A stretch of DNA of 64,000 nt from an uncultured Bacteroidales bacterium (lineage in GTDB: Bacteria; Bacteroidota; Bacteroidia; Bacteroidales; Porphyromonadaceae). Made by a program: the position numbers and the translations under genes. Of the stretch, positions 50,851 through 60,569 are shown one piece after another (positions within the stretch are counted from its first letter, which is position 1; each line of letters opens with the position of its first letter). The stretch covers positions 62,001-126,000 of the forward strand of contig CAMYPM010000002.1 of the NCBI GenBank assembly GCA_947290775.1. The letters are read 5' to 3'. Below the pieces are notes generated by a model that made no database searches, was not told the origin of the DNA, and saw only the letters and a program-made list of their open reading frames with translations.

Positions 50851-52701
50851 TTATTCTACTGTTACACTTTTAGCCAAATTTCTTGGCTGATCTACATCTT
50901 TACCATTGTAAACTGCTATGTAGTACGAAAGCAGTTGCAAGGGGATAATGGAGAGGATAGCCTCTAACTCAGGAGCCACTCTCGGAATTTGTACTGCATA
51001 GTCCGTAAGTTCCTGAATGTCCACATCTCCTTCGCTGATAATGCCTATAATACGACCCTTACGAGCTTTGAGCTCTTGTATATTGCTTATAATCTTATCA
51101 TACACGTCATCTTGAGGAGCAATCATTACAATGGGCATATGCTCATCCACCAACGCAATAGGACCATGCTTCATCTCTGCGGCAGGATAACCCTCAGCAT
51201 GGATATAACTTATCTCCTTTAATTTAAGGGCGCCTTCAAGTGCTATCGGATAATTATACCCCCGCCCCAAGTAGATAAAATTCTTTACTTCCGCAAAGAC
51301 GTGAGCTATTTCCTTAACCTCTTCTGAATGCTCCAAGATACGTTCTATATGATGCGGCAGATCGAGTAAGCCACGCACCAATTCTTCATACTTTTCAGTA
51401 GTGATTGTGCCAATAATTTCAGCTAATGAGAGCGCAAACATGGTCAGCACGGTAACCTGCCCGGTAAAAGCCTTGGTGGAAGCCACTCCTATCTCCGGTC
51501 CCACGTGCGTATAAGTACCCGTATGGGCTTCTCTTGATATGGAAGATCCAATCACATTACAAATGGCATATATAAAAGCCCCTCGCTCTTTAGCCAGCTT
51601 GACGGCTGCTAACGTATCCGCAGTCTCCCCGGACTGAGAGATAGCAATTACCACATCATGCGGCAAAATCACCGGATTGCGATAACGAAATTCAGACGCA
51701 TACTCAACGACCACAGGCACACGTGCCAAACTTTCGATCAGCTGTTTGCCTATGAGAGCGGCATGCCACGAAGTACCACAAGCTACCATTACAATTCGCT
51801 CTGCAGAGGCTATCTGCTTTCCGTGATCCACAAAGGAGGAGAGCTTGATACGCATATCACGTTCACTAATACGACCGGATAAGCAATCGCCTAAACAACG
51901 CGGTTGATCAAAGATTTCTTTGAGCATAAAATGCTCAAAGCCATTCTTCTCAATGGCACCAATCTCTATGTCTACATAGCTAAGATTGCAATTGACCGGT
52001 TCATTCTTAAGTGAATAAATCTCCGGTGCATGCCCTAATTTGAGAGAAGCGATCTCTCCATCACGGAGATAAATAACCTGACGGGTATACTCAAGAAATG
52101 GTGTACTATCACTACCTATATAAAATTCAGAGTAGTTGTTTTCCACCCCTATTACCAAAGGACTACTATTACGGGCTACTACCATTGCATCAGGCTCATC
52201 CTTATCAATGACAGCTATAGCATAAGCACCTATCAAACTCGACAAAGCACTCTTTACCGCTGCAAATAGACCGGACTGCAGCTCCTGCTTTCTATGCTCA
52301 ATAAGTTGGACTATTACTTCTGTGTCGGTATCACTCTGAAATTCATACCCCAATTCAATGAGTTTTGATTTAATTTCGCGATAGTTTTCTATTATTCCAT
52401 TGTGAACAATCACAATATGCTTGGACTGAGAATAAATAGGATGAGCATTTACCGCAGATGGCTCTCCATGAGTTGCCCAACGAGTATGAGCAATACCCAA
52501 AGAACCGGTTATATCTTGTTCTCTAGCTAAAGCATCTAAGGCTGCTACCTTACCTACCTGCTTATATACGCGCAACTCGTTATTTGCATTGAGAAGTGCT
52601 ACGCCCGCACTATCATAGCCGCGGTACTCTAAACGTTGCAAACCCTTAATTAAAATAGGATATGCATCTTTACTTCCCATGTAACCAACTATACCACACA
52701 T
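50851..52701 (-). CDS. glmS: Glutamine-fructose-6-phosphate aminotransferase (isomerizing)
   Basis: A 616-residue enzyme making glucosamine-6-phosphate for peptidoglycan and LPS. The N-terminal glutaminase has catalytic Cys2 in MCGIVGYMGSKDA, plus GYDSAGVALLN, TRWATHGEPSAVNAHP and HNGIIENY. Two SIS sugar-isomerase domains follow (ACGTSWHAALIGKQLIES, SQSGETADTLAAVKLAKERG, EIGVASTKAFTGQVT, GRGYNYPIALEGALKLKEIS, HAEGYPAAEMKHGPIAL). The C-terminus DQPRNLAKSVTVE is complete. There is no glmS ribozyme-like structure in the 151-base gap upstream. Confidence 0.96.
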   Translation of the reverse strand: MCGIVGYMGSKDAYPILIKGLQRLEYRGYDSAGVALLNANNELRVYKQVGKVAALDALAREQDITGSLGIAHTRWATHGEPSAVNAHPIYSQSKHIVIVHNGIIENYREIKSKLIELGYEFQSDTDTEVIVQLIEHRKQELQSGLFAAVKSALSSLIGAYAIAVIDKDEPDAMVVARNSSPLVIGVENNYSEFYIGSDSTPFLEYTRQVIYLRDGEIASLKLGHAPEIYSLKNEPVNCNLSYVDIEIGAIEKNGFEHFMLKEIFDQPRCLGDCLSGRISERDMRIKLSSFVDHGKQIASAERIVMVACGTSWHAALIGKQLIESLARVPVVVEYASEFRYRNPVILPHDVVIAISQSGETADTLAAVKLAKERGAFIYAICNVIGSSISREAHTGTYTHVGPEIGVASTKAFTGQVTVLTMFALSLAEIIGTITTEKYEELVRGLLDLPHHIERILEHSEEVKEIAHVFAEVKNFIYLGRGYNYPIALEGALKLKEISYIHAEGYPAAEMKHGPIALVDEHMPIVMIAPQDDVYDKIISNIQELKARKGRIIGIISEGDVDIQELTDYAVQIPRVAPELEAILSIIPLQLLSYYIAVYNGKDVDQPRNLAKSVTVE

Positions 52702-52852
52702 ACAATGTAACCGATTTAATAATTTGATATATGTTCAAGCAACTGCTAAGCGCTTATCGACGACTTAACTAAATGCTTCATACTAACCCATCCCCCCAAA
52801 AGATCATTTTACTCTACGAAATATACGAAATAACCTAATATACCTGATATTC

Positions 52853-53779
52853 TTAAAGCATTCGCTCAGAGAATACTAATTCGGCGTTATCTTTCAGGTC
52901 AATATTCTGCTTCCCGCTTACCTTCCCCATCAAAAAAAGTTTTGCTTCGTCTCCCACATTAGAAGTCTCTACCTCTTCGCAAGCGACCTCTGCATGAGCA
53001 CACTCCGATAAATTCATCTTACACTTCGCCAGATTAAGCGCATAAGCCTGCATTTTCGTATGCCCCAATGCTCTATGAGCAAGATACTGTGCATCTCCTT
53101 CCATATTGACCATACACTTACCTCCCATATTACATTCTACGGATTCCACCTTGCGGAGTGTCAGATCAGCCGTTCCCTCACCTAACATAGAAAGGCAAAG
53201 AGCACCGCCCTGCAGAGCCAAATCAGTATAGAAGTTACCGGTAAGCAGTACCTTAGTGCGAAGCGCTTCCACATTAAGTCCCAAAGTGCGGCTTCCGGTC
53301 CCCATCTGCTCCAGTGAGAACTCCTTAACTTTATTCACTCCATCAGCACATATTACAGAACCGGTTCCCATTGTAATAGAGGAAAGAGCCTCTACCTGCA
53401 ATTTGACACTCACTTTACGCTTAGCCGCCCGCTCCATTAAATAGGGCAATAAGCGAATGCTTAAACGAGAGCCACGCAACTGACAGATCACTCCATCCAG
53501 ATCACGTCTGGGGGCTTCTATAATCAACTGTTGCTCAGTACCAAAAGAGAGCGACAGATCAATTCCGCTCCCTATTTGTAAGCTTCTTATTTGACGATCA
53601 AAAGAGAAAACCCTCTGCTTGATATTACGTTTACGGTACTCAAGAAAGGAGAGTACACCGCCCAAAAGTGAGGCGGCGCCCACCCCAATGGATATCCAAA
53701 AGGGTGCACGCCGTACACTAAAGAACTCTCTTACACTCTCTTCAAATCGCTTCTCATCGAAGGAATGCTGATTATTCAT
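52853..53779 (-). CDS. DUF2807 (head GIN) domain protein with N-terminal membrane anchor
   Basis: A 308-residue protein. After a charged N-terminus (HSFDEKRFEESVREFFSVRR), one helix at about 31-48 (WISIGVGAASLLGGVLSFL) anchors it in the inner membrane. The C-terminal part reads as a right-handed beta helix of the DUF2807 type, with repeated short strands (FSFGTEQQLIIEAPR, GTGSVICADGVNKVK, LLTGNFYTDLALQGGA, EGTADLTLRKVESV, AHAEVACEEVETSNVG). DUF2807 proteins are common in Bacteroidetes and of unknown function. It lies upstream of glmS and downstream of secDF, 71 bases away. Confidence 0.75.
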   Translation of the reverse strand: MNNQHSFDEKRFEESVREFFSVRRAPFWISIGVGAASLLGGVLSFLEYRKRNIKQRVFSFDRQIRSLQIGSGIDLSLSFGTEQQLIIEAPRRDLDGVICQLRGSRLSIRLLPYLMERAAKRKVSVKLQVEALSSITMGTGSVICADGVNKVKEFSLEQMGTGSRTLGLNVEALRTKVLLTGNFYTDLALQGGALCLSMLGEGTADLTLRKVESVECNMGGKCMVNMEGDAQYLAHRALGHTKMQAYALNLAKCKMNLSECAHAEVACEEVETSNVGDEAKLFLMGKVSGKQNIDLKDNAELVFSERML

Positions 53780-53850
53780 AACTTATAATATATAAGACTA
53801 TTACACCTTCATCTCTTTATGATAAGAGGTTGGTTGTACTTTTAAAACGT

Positions 53851-56800
53851 TTACTTCTTTGCCGGTTCTAATACCTTCTCTTCTTTATTACCCTTCTTCT
53901 GCAATGCATAGGCAATCGGAGCAGCTACGAACAAAGTTGAGTAAGTACCATAAACAACCCCTAAAAGGATAGCAAATGTAAAGCTACGCATAGAAGCCCC
54001 ACCAAAGATGAAGATCACAAACATTACCAAGAAAGTAGTGATTGATGTGTTAAAGGTACGTGCTAGTGTACTATTAAGAGCATCGTTCATCACAGTGTAC
54101 TTATCCCTATTCGGGTAAAGCTTAAAGGTTTCTCTTACTCGGTCAAAGACAACCACTGTATCGTTTATGGAGTATCCGATAATGGCCAATAGAGCAGCTA
54201 TGAAGTTTTGATCCACCTCCATTGTGAAAGGCATAATCTTCCAAAGAAGTACATACGTAGCAATGATGGAGAGAGTAGTCATAGCCACCGATACGAAAAC
54301 TCCTATCGAGTAATTCAAATGGCGGAAGCGTAATAGGATGTACAAAGCCATAAAGAGCAGAGAAAGAACAACCGCTAATATAGCCTTATTACTAATATCA
54401 CGCGACATGCTTGCACTCACCTTCTGAGAGCTGACTATATAGTCTGTAAGGAAAGTATCCTTGTCCGGAGTCTGCTGATAGTTACCCTTCAGAGACTCAT
54501 ATAAAATATCATTCAGCGTTTCCTCTACGGTAGGATCACTTCCCTTCTCGATTAGATAGTTCGTAGAGATACGCACTTGCATACCATCCGTACCGATAGA
54601 GGTGAGCACCAATTTATTTTCAAGAGGAGTATTCAAATCAGCACGAAGCTTTTCGATGCTAACCGGCTGGTCAAAAGCAACTACATAGTTGCGTCCACCG
54701 GAGAATTCAATACCTCTATTCAAACCGATCGTAAAGGCTCCGATGATACCTAAGATAATGAATGCCAAAGGAATCATTGGACCATACTTGCGGAAGCCAA
54801 GAATATTAAACTTCGGGTCAACTAAGAAATTCTTAGATACTGCTGTAGTATATGTAACCTTATTCAGTTTACCGCGCTTATCTAAAGCCTCAGCCACAAT
54901 ACGAGTTAAGAAGACTGCCGTAATGAATGAAGCGATCAAACCAATAATCAGCGTCGTAGCAAATCCGCGAATAGGACCTGTACCAAACACATAGAGGGCT
55001 ATACCTGTAATGATAGTGGTTAAGTTGGAGTCGAAGATAGCAGAGAAGGCATTGTTATACCCATCAGCAAGTGACCGAGTTATAGATTTGCCGGCTCGAA
55101 GCTCTTCCTTAATACGTTCAAAGATAAGCACGTTAGCATCCACTGCCATACCCAGAGTCAATACCAATCCGGCAATACCCGATAAGGTAAGCACTGAGTG
55201 GAATGAAGCCAGTACACCAAGTGTAAAGAAGCTGTTAACGATAAGTGCACCATCAGCCAAGAGACCAGGGATCCATCCATACATCATGATCATGTAGATC
55301 ATCAAAAGGATCAGTGCAATAAAGAATGATATGATGCCGGCGCGGATTGATTCCTGTCCTAAAGTAGGTCCGACTACGCTTTCTTGTTCAATAATTACAG
55401 AAGCCTCCATCTTACCGGAGTTTAGCACATTGGCCAAGTCAACAGTTTGATCTACCGTAAAGTTACCGGAGATTTCGCTGTTTCCTCCGGTGATTTCACC
55501 ATTTACGTTAGGAGCAGAGTAAACCACATTATCCAAGATAATGGCCAAAGGACGACCAATGTTTTCTTTGGTGAGTCGAGCCCAGCGACGAGCACCTTCA
55601 TCATTCATAGACATGGTAACCACAGGACCTCTATTAGCGAACTGTCCTTGTTGAATATCACTCTTTGCACTCGTTACCACTTCTCCACCCAAGTCTGGCT
55701 TACTATTACGTATACCTCTGATAGCATACAATTCGTAATAGTTTGTTTCTTTTTTGGTTTGAGGGTCTACTATCGGATTATTGCTCCAAAGAAGCATTAA
55801 GTCTTCACGTATAAAGCCACGCTCATGAGCTATTTCGAGCAAGCTATCGATACGGTTCATATCGGAAGCACGCGCAACGCCCACTACTGCGCCCCTATTG
55901 GTCGGCTGCAAGAGGCTGAAGAGAACGTTATCCTTTGCAGCTTTGTCAGTTGCCGGAGTCGTTTGCTTCGGCTCCTCGGGTGCTGCGGTATCAGGAGTCT
56001 CTGTAGGCGTATCTACTTCTTCCGTTTTAGGTTCGGTTACTTCCGTCGCTTCAGGTTGCGCTGCCGCTTCTGCTGCCGGCTCCGTTACTTTTTCGCCTGA
56101 AGCCAGTGCAGATAATCGTTCGTTGGCGGCAATCAGATCTTGCTCTACCTCATTATAGAGATAAACTCTGCGAAATTGCAGATTAGCACTTCTTTGAAGA
56201 AGGTTGCGCACACGCTCCGGCTCTGTTACACCCGGAAGCTCTACCATAATACGGCCTTCGCCTTCAATTCGCTGAATATTGGGAGCAACAACTCCGAAGC
56301 GGTCGATACGAGTACGAAGTACATTCACCGATGCTTCAGAGGCACTTACAAACTTTTCTTTAAGTACCTTAATAACCTCTTCATCAGCACTACGCGCTGA
56401 GATTTGCTCACGAAGGTCACCTCCTACGAAAAGTGCAGCCAACTGCCCATTGGGATTCAGCTTATGATACTCATCGACAAACTTATCAATGTAATCCCCA
56501 CTCTTGGTAGAGGATTCAGCATTATCCAAAGCCTTAAGGAAGAGAGGATCATCATTGCGACCGGACAAATTCAACAAAAGGTCCTTTGCATTGATTCTCA
56601 ACACGACATTCATTCCCCCCTTCAGGTCAAGTCCCAAGCCTACTTGCTGCGTTCTTGCCTTTTTCAAGGTCTGTCCGAACCAAACCTTCTCATTAGCCAT
56701 AGAATCCAAATAGGCCTTACCGTCCAAGCCTTGGGCAATCATTTCTTCGGCCTTACGATCATAGTGGTTTACTACCGGGGTAAACGATAGGTAATAAGCA

Positions 56801-56853
56801 CATATAAGTGCTAATGCCACCGATATAAACAGCACAAATCCTTTGTTTTGCAT
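53851..56853 (-). CDS. secDF: Fused protein translocase subunit SecDF
   Basis: A 1000-residue fused SecD-SecF that aids protein export through SecYEG using the proton gradient. SecD conserved blocks are GLDLKGGMNVVLRI, ARTRIDRFGVVAPNIQRI-like and GRIMVELPGV. SecF blocks are GRNYVVAFDQPVS and SINDTVVVFDRVRET. Both six-helix halves are visible, with GMAVDANVLIFERIKEELRA and GYSINDTVVVF. An acidic, Pro-rich linker of about residues 248-310 (TEPAAEAAAQPEATEVTEP) is inserted in the first periplasmic domain. It has its own promoter (56892-56920). Confidence 0.94.
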   Translation of the reverse strand: MQNKGFVLFISVALALICAYYLSFTPVVNHYDRKAEEMIAQGLDGKAYLDSMANEKVWFGQTLKKARTQQVGLGLDLKGGMNVVLRINAKDLLLNLSGRNDDPLFLKALDNAESSTKSGDYIDKFVDEYHKLNPNGQLAALFVGGDLREQISARSADEEVIKVLKEKFVSASEASVNVLRTRIDRFGVVAPNIQRIEGEGRIMVELPGVTEPERVRNLLQRSANLQFRRVYLYNEVEQDLIAANERLSALASGEKVTEPAAEAAAQPEATEVTEPKTEEVDTPTETPDTAAPEEPKQTTPATDKAAKDNVLFSLLQPTNRGAVVGVARASDMNRIDSLLEIAHERGFIREDLMLLWSNNPIVDPQTKKETNYYELYAIRGIRNSKPDLGGEVVTSAKSDIQQGQFANRGPVVTMSMNDEGARRWARLTKENIGRPLAIILDNVVYSAPNVNGEITGGNSEISGNFTVDQTVDLANVLNSGKMEASVIIEQESVVGPTLGQESIRAGIISFFIALILLMIYMIMMYGWIPGLLADGALIVNSFFTLGVLASFHSVLTLSGIAGLVLTLGMAVDANVLIFERIKEELRAGKSITRSLADGYNNAFSAIFDSNLTTIITGIALYVFGTGPIRGFATTLIIGLIASFITAVFLTRIVAEALDKRGKLNKVTYTTAVSKNFLVDPKFNILGFRKYGPMIPLAFIILGIIGAFTIGLNRGIEFSGGRNYVVAFDQPVSIEKLRADLNTPLENKLVLTSIGTDGMQVRISTNYLIEKGSDPTVEETLNDILYESLKGNYQQTPDKDTFLTDYIVSSQKVSASMSRDISNKAILAVVLSLLFMALYILLRFRHLNYSIGVFVSVAMTTLSIIATYVLLWKIMPFTMEVDQNFIAALLAIIGYSINDTVVVFDRVRETFKLYPNRDKYTVMNDALNSTLARTFNTSITTFLVMFVIFIFGGASMRSFTFAILLGVVYGTYSTLFVAAPIAYALQKKGNKEEKVLEPAKK

Positions 56854-56891
56854 CTTAAGTTTATTCGCTCAATATCATTTTATTACTCTTG

Positions 56892-56920
56892 CAAAGGTAG
56901 CAAAATTATAGAGAAACAAA
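56892..56920 (-). promoter_or_regulatory. Promoter of secDF
   Basis: In minus sense, TTTG (56920-56917) then 17 bases then TACCTTTG (56899-56892), 39 bases before the ATG. Confidence 0.6.
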
Positions 56921-57011
56921 TACGCAAGACATGCGCAAGTGCAGTGGGCCTGTTATTTGCACACTACACGCACACTCTTACATTCCTTACCGTTGCTCTA
57001 CGCTGCTCTAT

Positions 57012-59549
57012 TTACTTATTATCTCGCATGGAAAGTGCTTCATGTATCCGCTTTGCATGATAACGGAAGAAAGCGGCATCTTCAGGCTTTGCACTGCGAG
57101 CCAAAGCCGTATAACGCTTCTCAATTTCTTCCAAACGCATCATCCAGTAGGGAGCTACTACACTCTTATCTATAGCCCCATAGTTTCCTGTATAGCGGAA
57201 TGTGCTTGTTTCCATCTCCTTTTGTTCTCGTTTGGTCAGACTACAGGGCAGAGCCGGCTCTGTTGCGATTCTGCTCCATTGCTCTTCCACTGCTGCGAAT
57301 GCATTTCCCTTTTGCTCTTTTTCAAGACCTGAAGACAGAAGCATTCTATCGATAGCAAGCTTCTCAATCATCTTCTCACGCGGAGTCAGCTTCGAGCCCT
57401 TTTTAGAGCCTGTAAAGAGTCCGTCCACCACATCTCGCGTATAGGCATCCAATGTATAGGCATTTTGCTCTCCACTGTTTTCAAAGTCGTATACTCGTTT
57501 AATGTTTGGCGTACGGAAAAGTGAATTTACCACATAGGAGGTTATTTGGTCACCCCTACTTGCCACACCGTTTGATATACGTTGCATAAGGGGTTTTGGG
57601 CAGAGCCAATCTGCTACGGAGTGGGCTTGTGCACTCAACCATCTGACAGCCTTCTGCTGGTCTACCTTTGGTATATATTCGTATGAGAGCTGTCCATCAC
57701 CCTGGCGAGCTTCCGTAAACTTTATTCCTCCTATATAGGCAGTAATGTGTCCCACGTGACGAATGTATTGATACATAATTTGCTTATGGGTGTCGGACAG
57801 ATCATCGTATGATTCGCCTTTTTTCAATAGCCACTTATCCAAATTACGTACAATGATCTTCAGGTTACTGATACTCATATCACTTGCTGTGAAGTGATCA
57901 TTAGAAAGGTCCTCTGTTTGATCTGTCGGATCAACTGTATAGGGGAACTGCTGTGCACCGAAATGGCACTTTTCATCCTGGTAAAGTTCCTCTATCTTGG
58001 CATCTAAGAGTTTTTTTTCCTTACGTAGGGATAGGTTTCCGGGATATATTCTATAGCCCCAATCAATAGCTGCTATATCATACACACCAATAATGGGGGG
58101 CACCAGGCGCACGCCACGCTCCAAATCGCCCGGCTGTGCCACGTAATTATTACGTGCATAGTCCATTATACTCGGAGTAGTACCATACTTCTGTGTAAAC
58201 TCAGGATCACGCAGCTGATCAATGGTAAATGCGTAGCTTGCACCCATATTGTGCATAAGCCCCAACGTGTGCCCTATTTCGTGTGCAGCCACATAACGTA
58301 AACTTTCCTTCATCACCTCATCAGGAAATACATTGGTATGCGTTCGCTTATCCACAGCACCGGTCTGCACGAAACGCCAGTCGTGAACCAAACTTAGTAC
58401 ATTGTGATACCAAATAACCTGCGCAGAAATAATCTCTCCGCTACGAGGGTCTACATAACTGGGGCCCATGGCATTCTCAATGGAAGTAGTCACATAGCGA
58501 ATGACATTGTATCGCACATCGTTAGGATCAAAATTAGGATCATCTGTAGGATAATCACGAGCTTGAATAGCATTCTTAAACCCGGCCTGCTCAAAGGCTA
58601 CATTCCAATCCTCCACAGCTTGTTTAATCGTTGGACGCCACTTCTCCGGGAATGCACTATCCACATAGAAGACAATAGGCTGTACCGGCTCTGTCAGCTC
58701 TCCACGAAAATAGGCCTCCGGATCTTTGGGCTCCAGTCGCCAGCGGTGAATAATATTGTAATACTCCACCTTGTCGCGCATAGTAGAATAGAGTTTCTTT
58801 CCGGAGAAGAAATATCCAATTCTATTGTCCTGCAAGCGTGCCTTCATAGGTTCTTTAGGCAATAGCAGTATAGAGCGCTGCATTTTAAGCGTATAAGTAT
58901 TGCCATGGGGAGGTGTAACATAATTCAATACACTCGTTATCTCAGCATTAAGCGGATAGGCTTTGGCATCTACAATTACCGAAGCGCTTTTATTAATTGA
59001 TCCCTTTATATTGTTATTTCTTACTCCTTCCGGCACAGTTATTAGCGGAGAAATAGACTTTTCATCCGTTGTGAAGAAATCGGTTACATCAATTAGGTAA
59101 TTACCTTTCATCCGATCTATAATAGGGAAGGCCTTTATAATCGATGGCAAGGCATTGTCATGGAAGGCTCCGGTGATAGACTCCCCATTAGGCACTACAG
59201 CGGAAGTTTGCGGACACTCTATATATACGTTTAGTGTATCCTTACGAAAGCGAATCAAAATGTCGCTATTCACCTGTGAAGCAACCCATTCTTTCGTATT
59301 GCTTGTAGCCGCCACACGACTAATCAACAGAAGGTCTCTACCAAGTATGCTGTCGGGGATGGCGAAATAAAGTTTTTGCTTACCCGTCAAATGCACATCC
59401 ATGAACCCACTCTGCTTCGCGGTTCCTTTGACGGTTTGCTCATACTTTGTAAGTGGTTTTGCCGTTTTTTTTGCGTTCTTTCGAGCGGCACAGCTCGGAA
59501 GAAATAGGCCAACAGCTACAATCAGTAACAATAAATTCAACCTTCTCAT
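57012..59549 (-). CDS. Zinc-dependent metalloprotease (DUF5117/DUF4953-type) lipoprotein
   Basis: About 845 residues from the ATG at 59549 (MRRLNLLLLIVAVGLFLPSC, lipidation at Cys20). This start is chosen over the Met at 59645 because it gives a lipobox and lies downstream of a -7 box at 59589-59596. The catalytic motif HEIGHTLGLMH (HExxHxxGxxH, metzincin-type zinc site) is at about residues 408-418 of this shorter form. The N-terminal half contains DUF5117-like TAKPLTKYEQTVKGTAKQSG and DVTDFFTTDEKSISPLITVP. The long C-terminal part (RWLSAQAHSVADWLCPKPLM) is helical. Predicted periplasmic or surface protease, substrate unknown. Confidence 0.85.
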   Translation of the reverse strand: MRRLNLLLLIVAVGLFLPSCAARKNAKKTAKPLTKYEQTVKGTAKQSGFMDVHLTGKQKLYFAIPDSILGRDLLLISRVAATSNTKEWVASQVNSDILIRFRKDTLNVYIECPQTSAVVPNGESITGAFHDNALPSIIKAFPIIDRMKGNYLIDVTDFFTTDEKSISPLITVPEGVRNNNIKGSINKSASVIVDAKAYPLNAEITSVLNYVTPPHGNTYTLKMQRSILLLPKEPMKARLQDNRIGYFFSGKKLYSTMRDKVEYYNIIHRWRLEPKDPEAYFRGELTEPVQPIVFYVDSAFPEKWRPTIKQAVEDWNVAFEQAGFKNAIQARDYPTDDPNFDPNDVRYNVIRYVTTSIENAMGPSYVDPRSGEIISAQVIWYHNVLSLVHDWRFVQTGAVDKRTHTNVFPDEVMKESLRYVAAHEIGHTLGLMHNMGASYAFTIDQLRDPEFTQKYGTTPSIMDYARNNYVAQPGDLERGVRLVPPIIGVYDIAAIDWGYRIYPGNLSLRKEKKLLDAKIEELYQDEKCHFGAQQFPYTVDPTDQTEDLSNDHFTASDMSISNLKIIVRNLDKWLLKKGESYDDLSDTHKQIMYQYIRHVGHITAYIGGIKFTEARQGDGQLSYEYIPKVDQQKAVRWLSAQAHSVADWLCPKPLMQRISNGVASRGDQITSYVVNSLFRTPNIKRVYDFENSGEQNAYTLDAYTRDVVDGLFTGSKKGSKLTPREKMIEKLAIDRMLLSSGLEKEQKGNAFAAVEEQWSRIATEPALPCSLTKREQKEMETSTFRYTGNYGAIDKSVVAPYWMMRLEEIEKRYTALARSAKPEDAAFFRYHAKRIHEALSMRDNK

Positions 59550-59588
59550 AAATATCTTTTTTACGTTGTTTAGTGTCTCTATCTTCCA

Positions 59589-59596
59589 CAAAGATA
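59589..59596 (-). promoter_or_regulatory. -7 box for the metalloprotease gene
   Basis: TATCTTTG in minus sense, 40 bases upstream of the chosen ATG (59549) and downstream of the alternative one (59645). Confidence 0.55.
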
Positions 59597-59715
59597 GGAA
59601 TATAGCGGCAAATAGCACACAACATCTCATACACAAGCGTCTCACTCAGGGAGCTAATACCTCTGAGTGCTCTTTATGATGGCCCCTCACATAAAGGGAG
59701 TATATTCCATAAACG

Positions 59716-59746
59716 AAAAAGGAGGGGAACACGCAAGATCCCCTCC
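59716..59746 (-). terminator. Rho-independent terminator after the superoxide dismutase gene
   Basis: An 8-bp stem, GGAGGGGA (59721-59728) with TCCCCTCC (59739-59746), has a 10-nt loop and is followed in minus sense by TTTTTC. It lies 41 bases past the stop. Confidence 0.85.
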
Positions 59747-59787
59747 CTTTATCGGATTTTCTATAGTTAACCTAATTGATCACCGGA

Positions 59788-60384
59788 TCAATATTTAGGA
59801 CACTCTTCGTAACGCTTTTCAATTTCGCTCCAAAGAATGATGCTCCAGAAATCCTTTACGTGATCAGCACGTCTATTCTGATAGCTCAAATAATAAGCAT
59901 GCTCCCACACATCGCAGCACATCAGGGGATTCAAACCGGCACGATAGGGACTACCTGCATTGGGGCAAGACTCTATACTAAGCTCGCCTTTTTCGTCTGC
60001 TGCAAGCCAAGCCCAACCACTTCCAAAGAGTCCGGTGCAAGCATTGTTGAATGCTTCTTGGAACTTTTCAAAACTACCCCATTTTTTATCTATAGCGGCA
60101 GCTAACTTACCTGAAGGCTTACCTCCACCATTCTTACCACAAAACTGCAAGAAATAGAGGTTATGGTTCAGTACCTGACCGGCTTGGTTGTACATCTTTC
60201 CTTCTGCCTTTTTCACGATTTCACCAAGCGTCATATTTTCAAACTCGGTTCCGGCAATCAACTTATTCAAGGTATCTACATACCCCTTGAGGTGCTTTCC
60301 GTGGTGATAGGCTATTGTTTCTGCACTAATTACAGGTGCTAGGGCATCTGCTCCATAGGGTAACTCAATCAACTTGTGTGTCAT
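59788..60384 (-). CDS. sodB: Superoxide dismutase, Fe/Mn type
   Basis: A 198-residue Fe/Mn superoxide dismutase that converts superoxide to peroxide and oxygen. The four metal ligands are visible: His26 region ISAETIAYHHGKHLKGYV, AGQVLNHNLYFLQFCG (second His), and MCCDVWEHAYYLSYQNRRAD (Asp and His). The FGSGWAWLAADEKGEL block is typical. The metal cannot be fixed from the sequence by eye. Porphyromonas SOD is reported as active with Fe or Mn (established knowledge). A TATCTTTG -7 box lies at 60443-60450, and a terminator follows the gene. Confidence 0.95.
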   Translation of the reverse strand: MTHKLIELPYGADALAPVISAETIAYHHGKHLKGYVDTLNKLIAGTEFENMTLGEIVKKAEGKMYNQAGQVLNHNLYFLQFCGKNGGGKPSGKLAAAIDKKWGSFEKFQEAFNNACTGLFGSGWAWLAADEKGELSIESCPNAGSPYRAGLNPLMCCDVWEHAYYLSYQNRRADHVKDFWSIILWSEIEKRYEECPKY

Positions 60385-60442
60385 ATTCTCTCTTAAATAT
60401 TTAATGTTTTACTTCTTATATTTGTTTCCTTTTCTTTTGTAA

Positions 60443-60450
60443 CAAAGATA
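60443..60450 (-). promoter_or_regulatory. -7 box for the superoxide dismutase gene
   Basis: TATCTTTG in minus sense, 59 bases before the ATG. A TTG lies 21 bases further upstream. Confidence 0.5.
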
Positions 60451-60569
60451 ACGATTATCCTTAGATATAATCAATAGACAGCCTCTATAAGGCAAATCAT
60501 TCTTTCTATACATCAATTATTTAGCAGCTATTCTCCCACCCCAAAAGCCTATTCTTCGTGTGGGGAAAA

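Noticed and set aside
52702-52852. glmS ribozyme upstream of glmS
   Set aside because: The gap is only 151 bases, shows none of the expected helices and contains no conserved ribozyme core.
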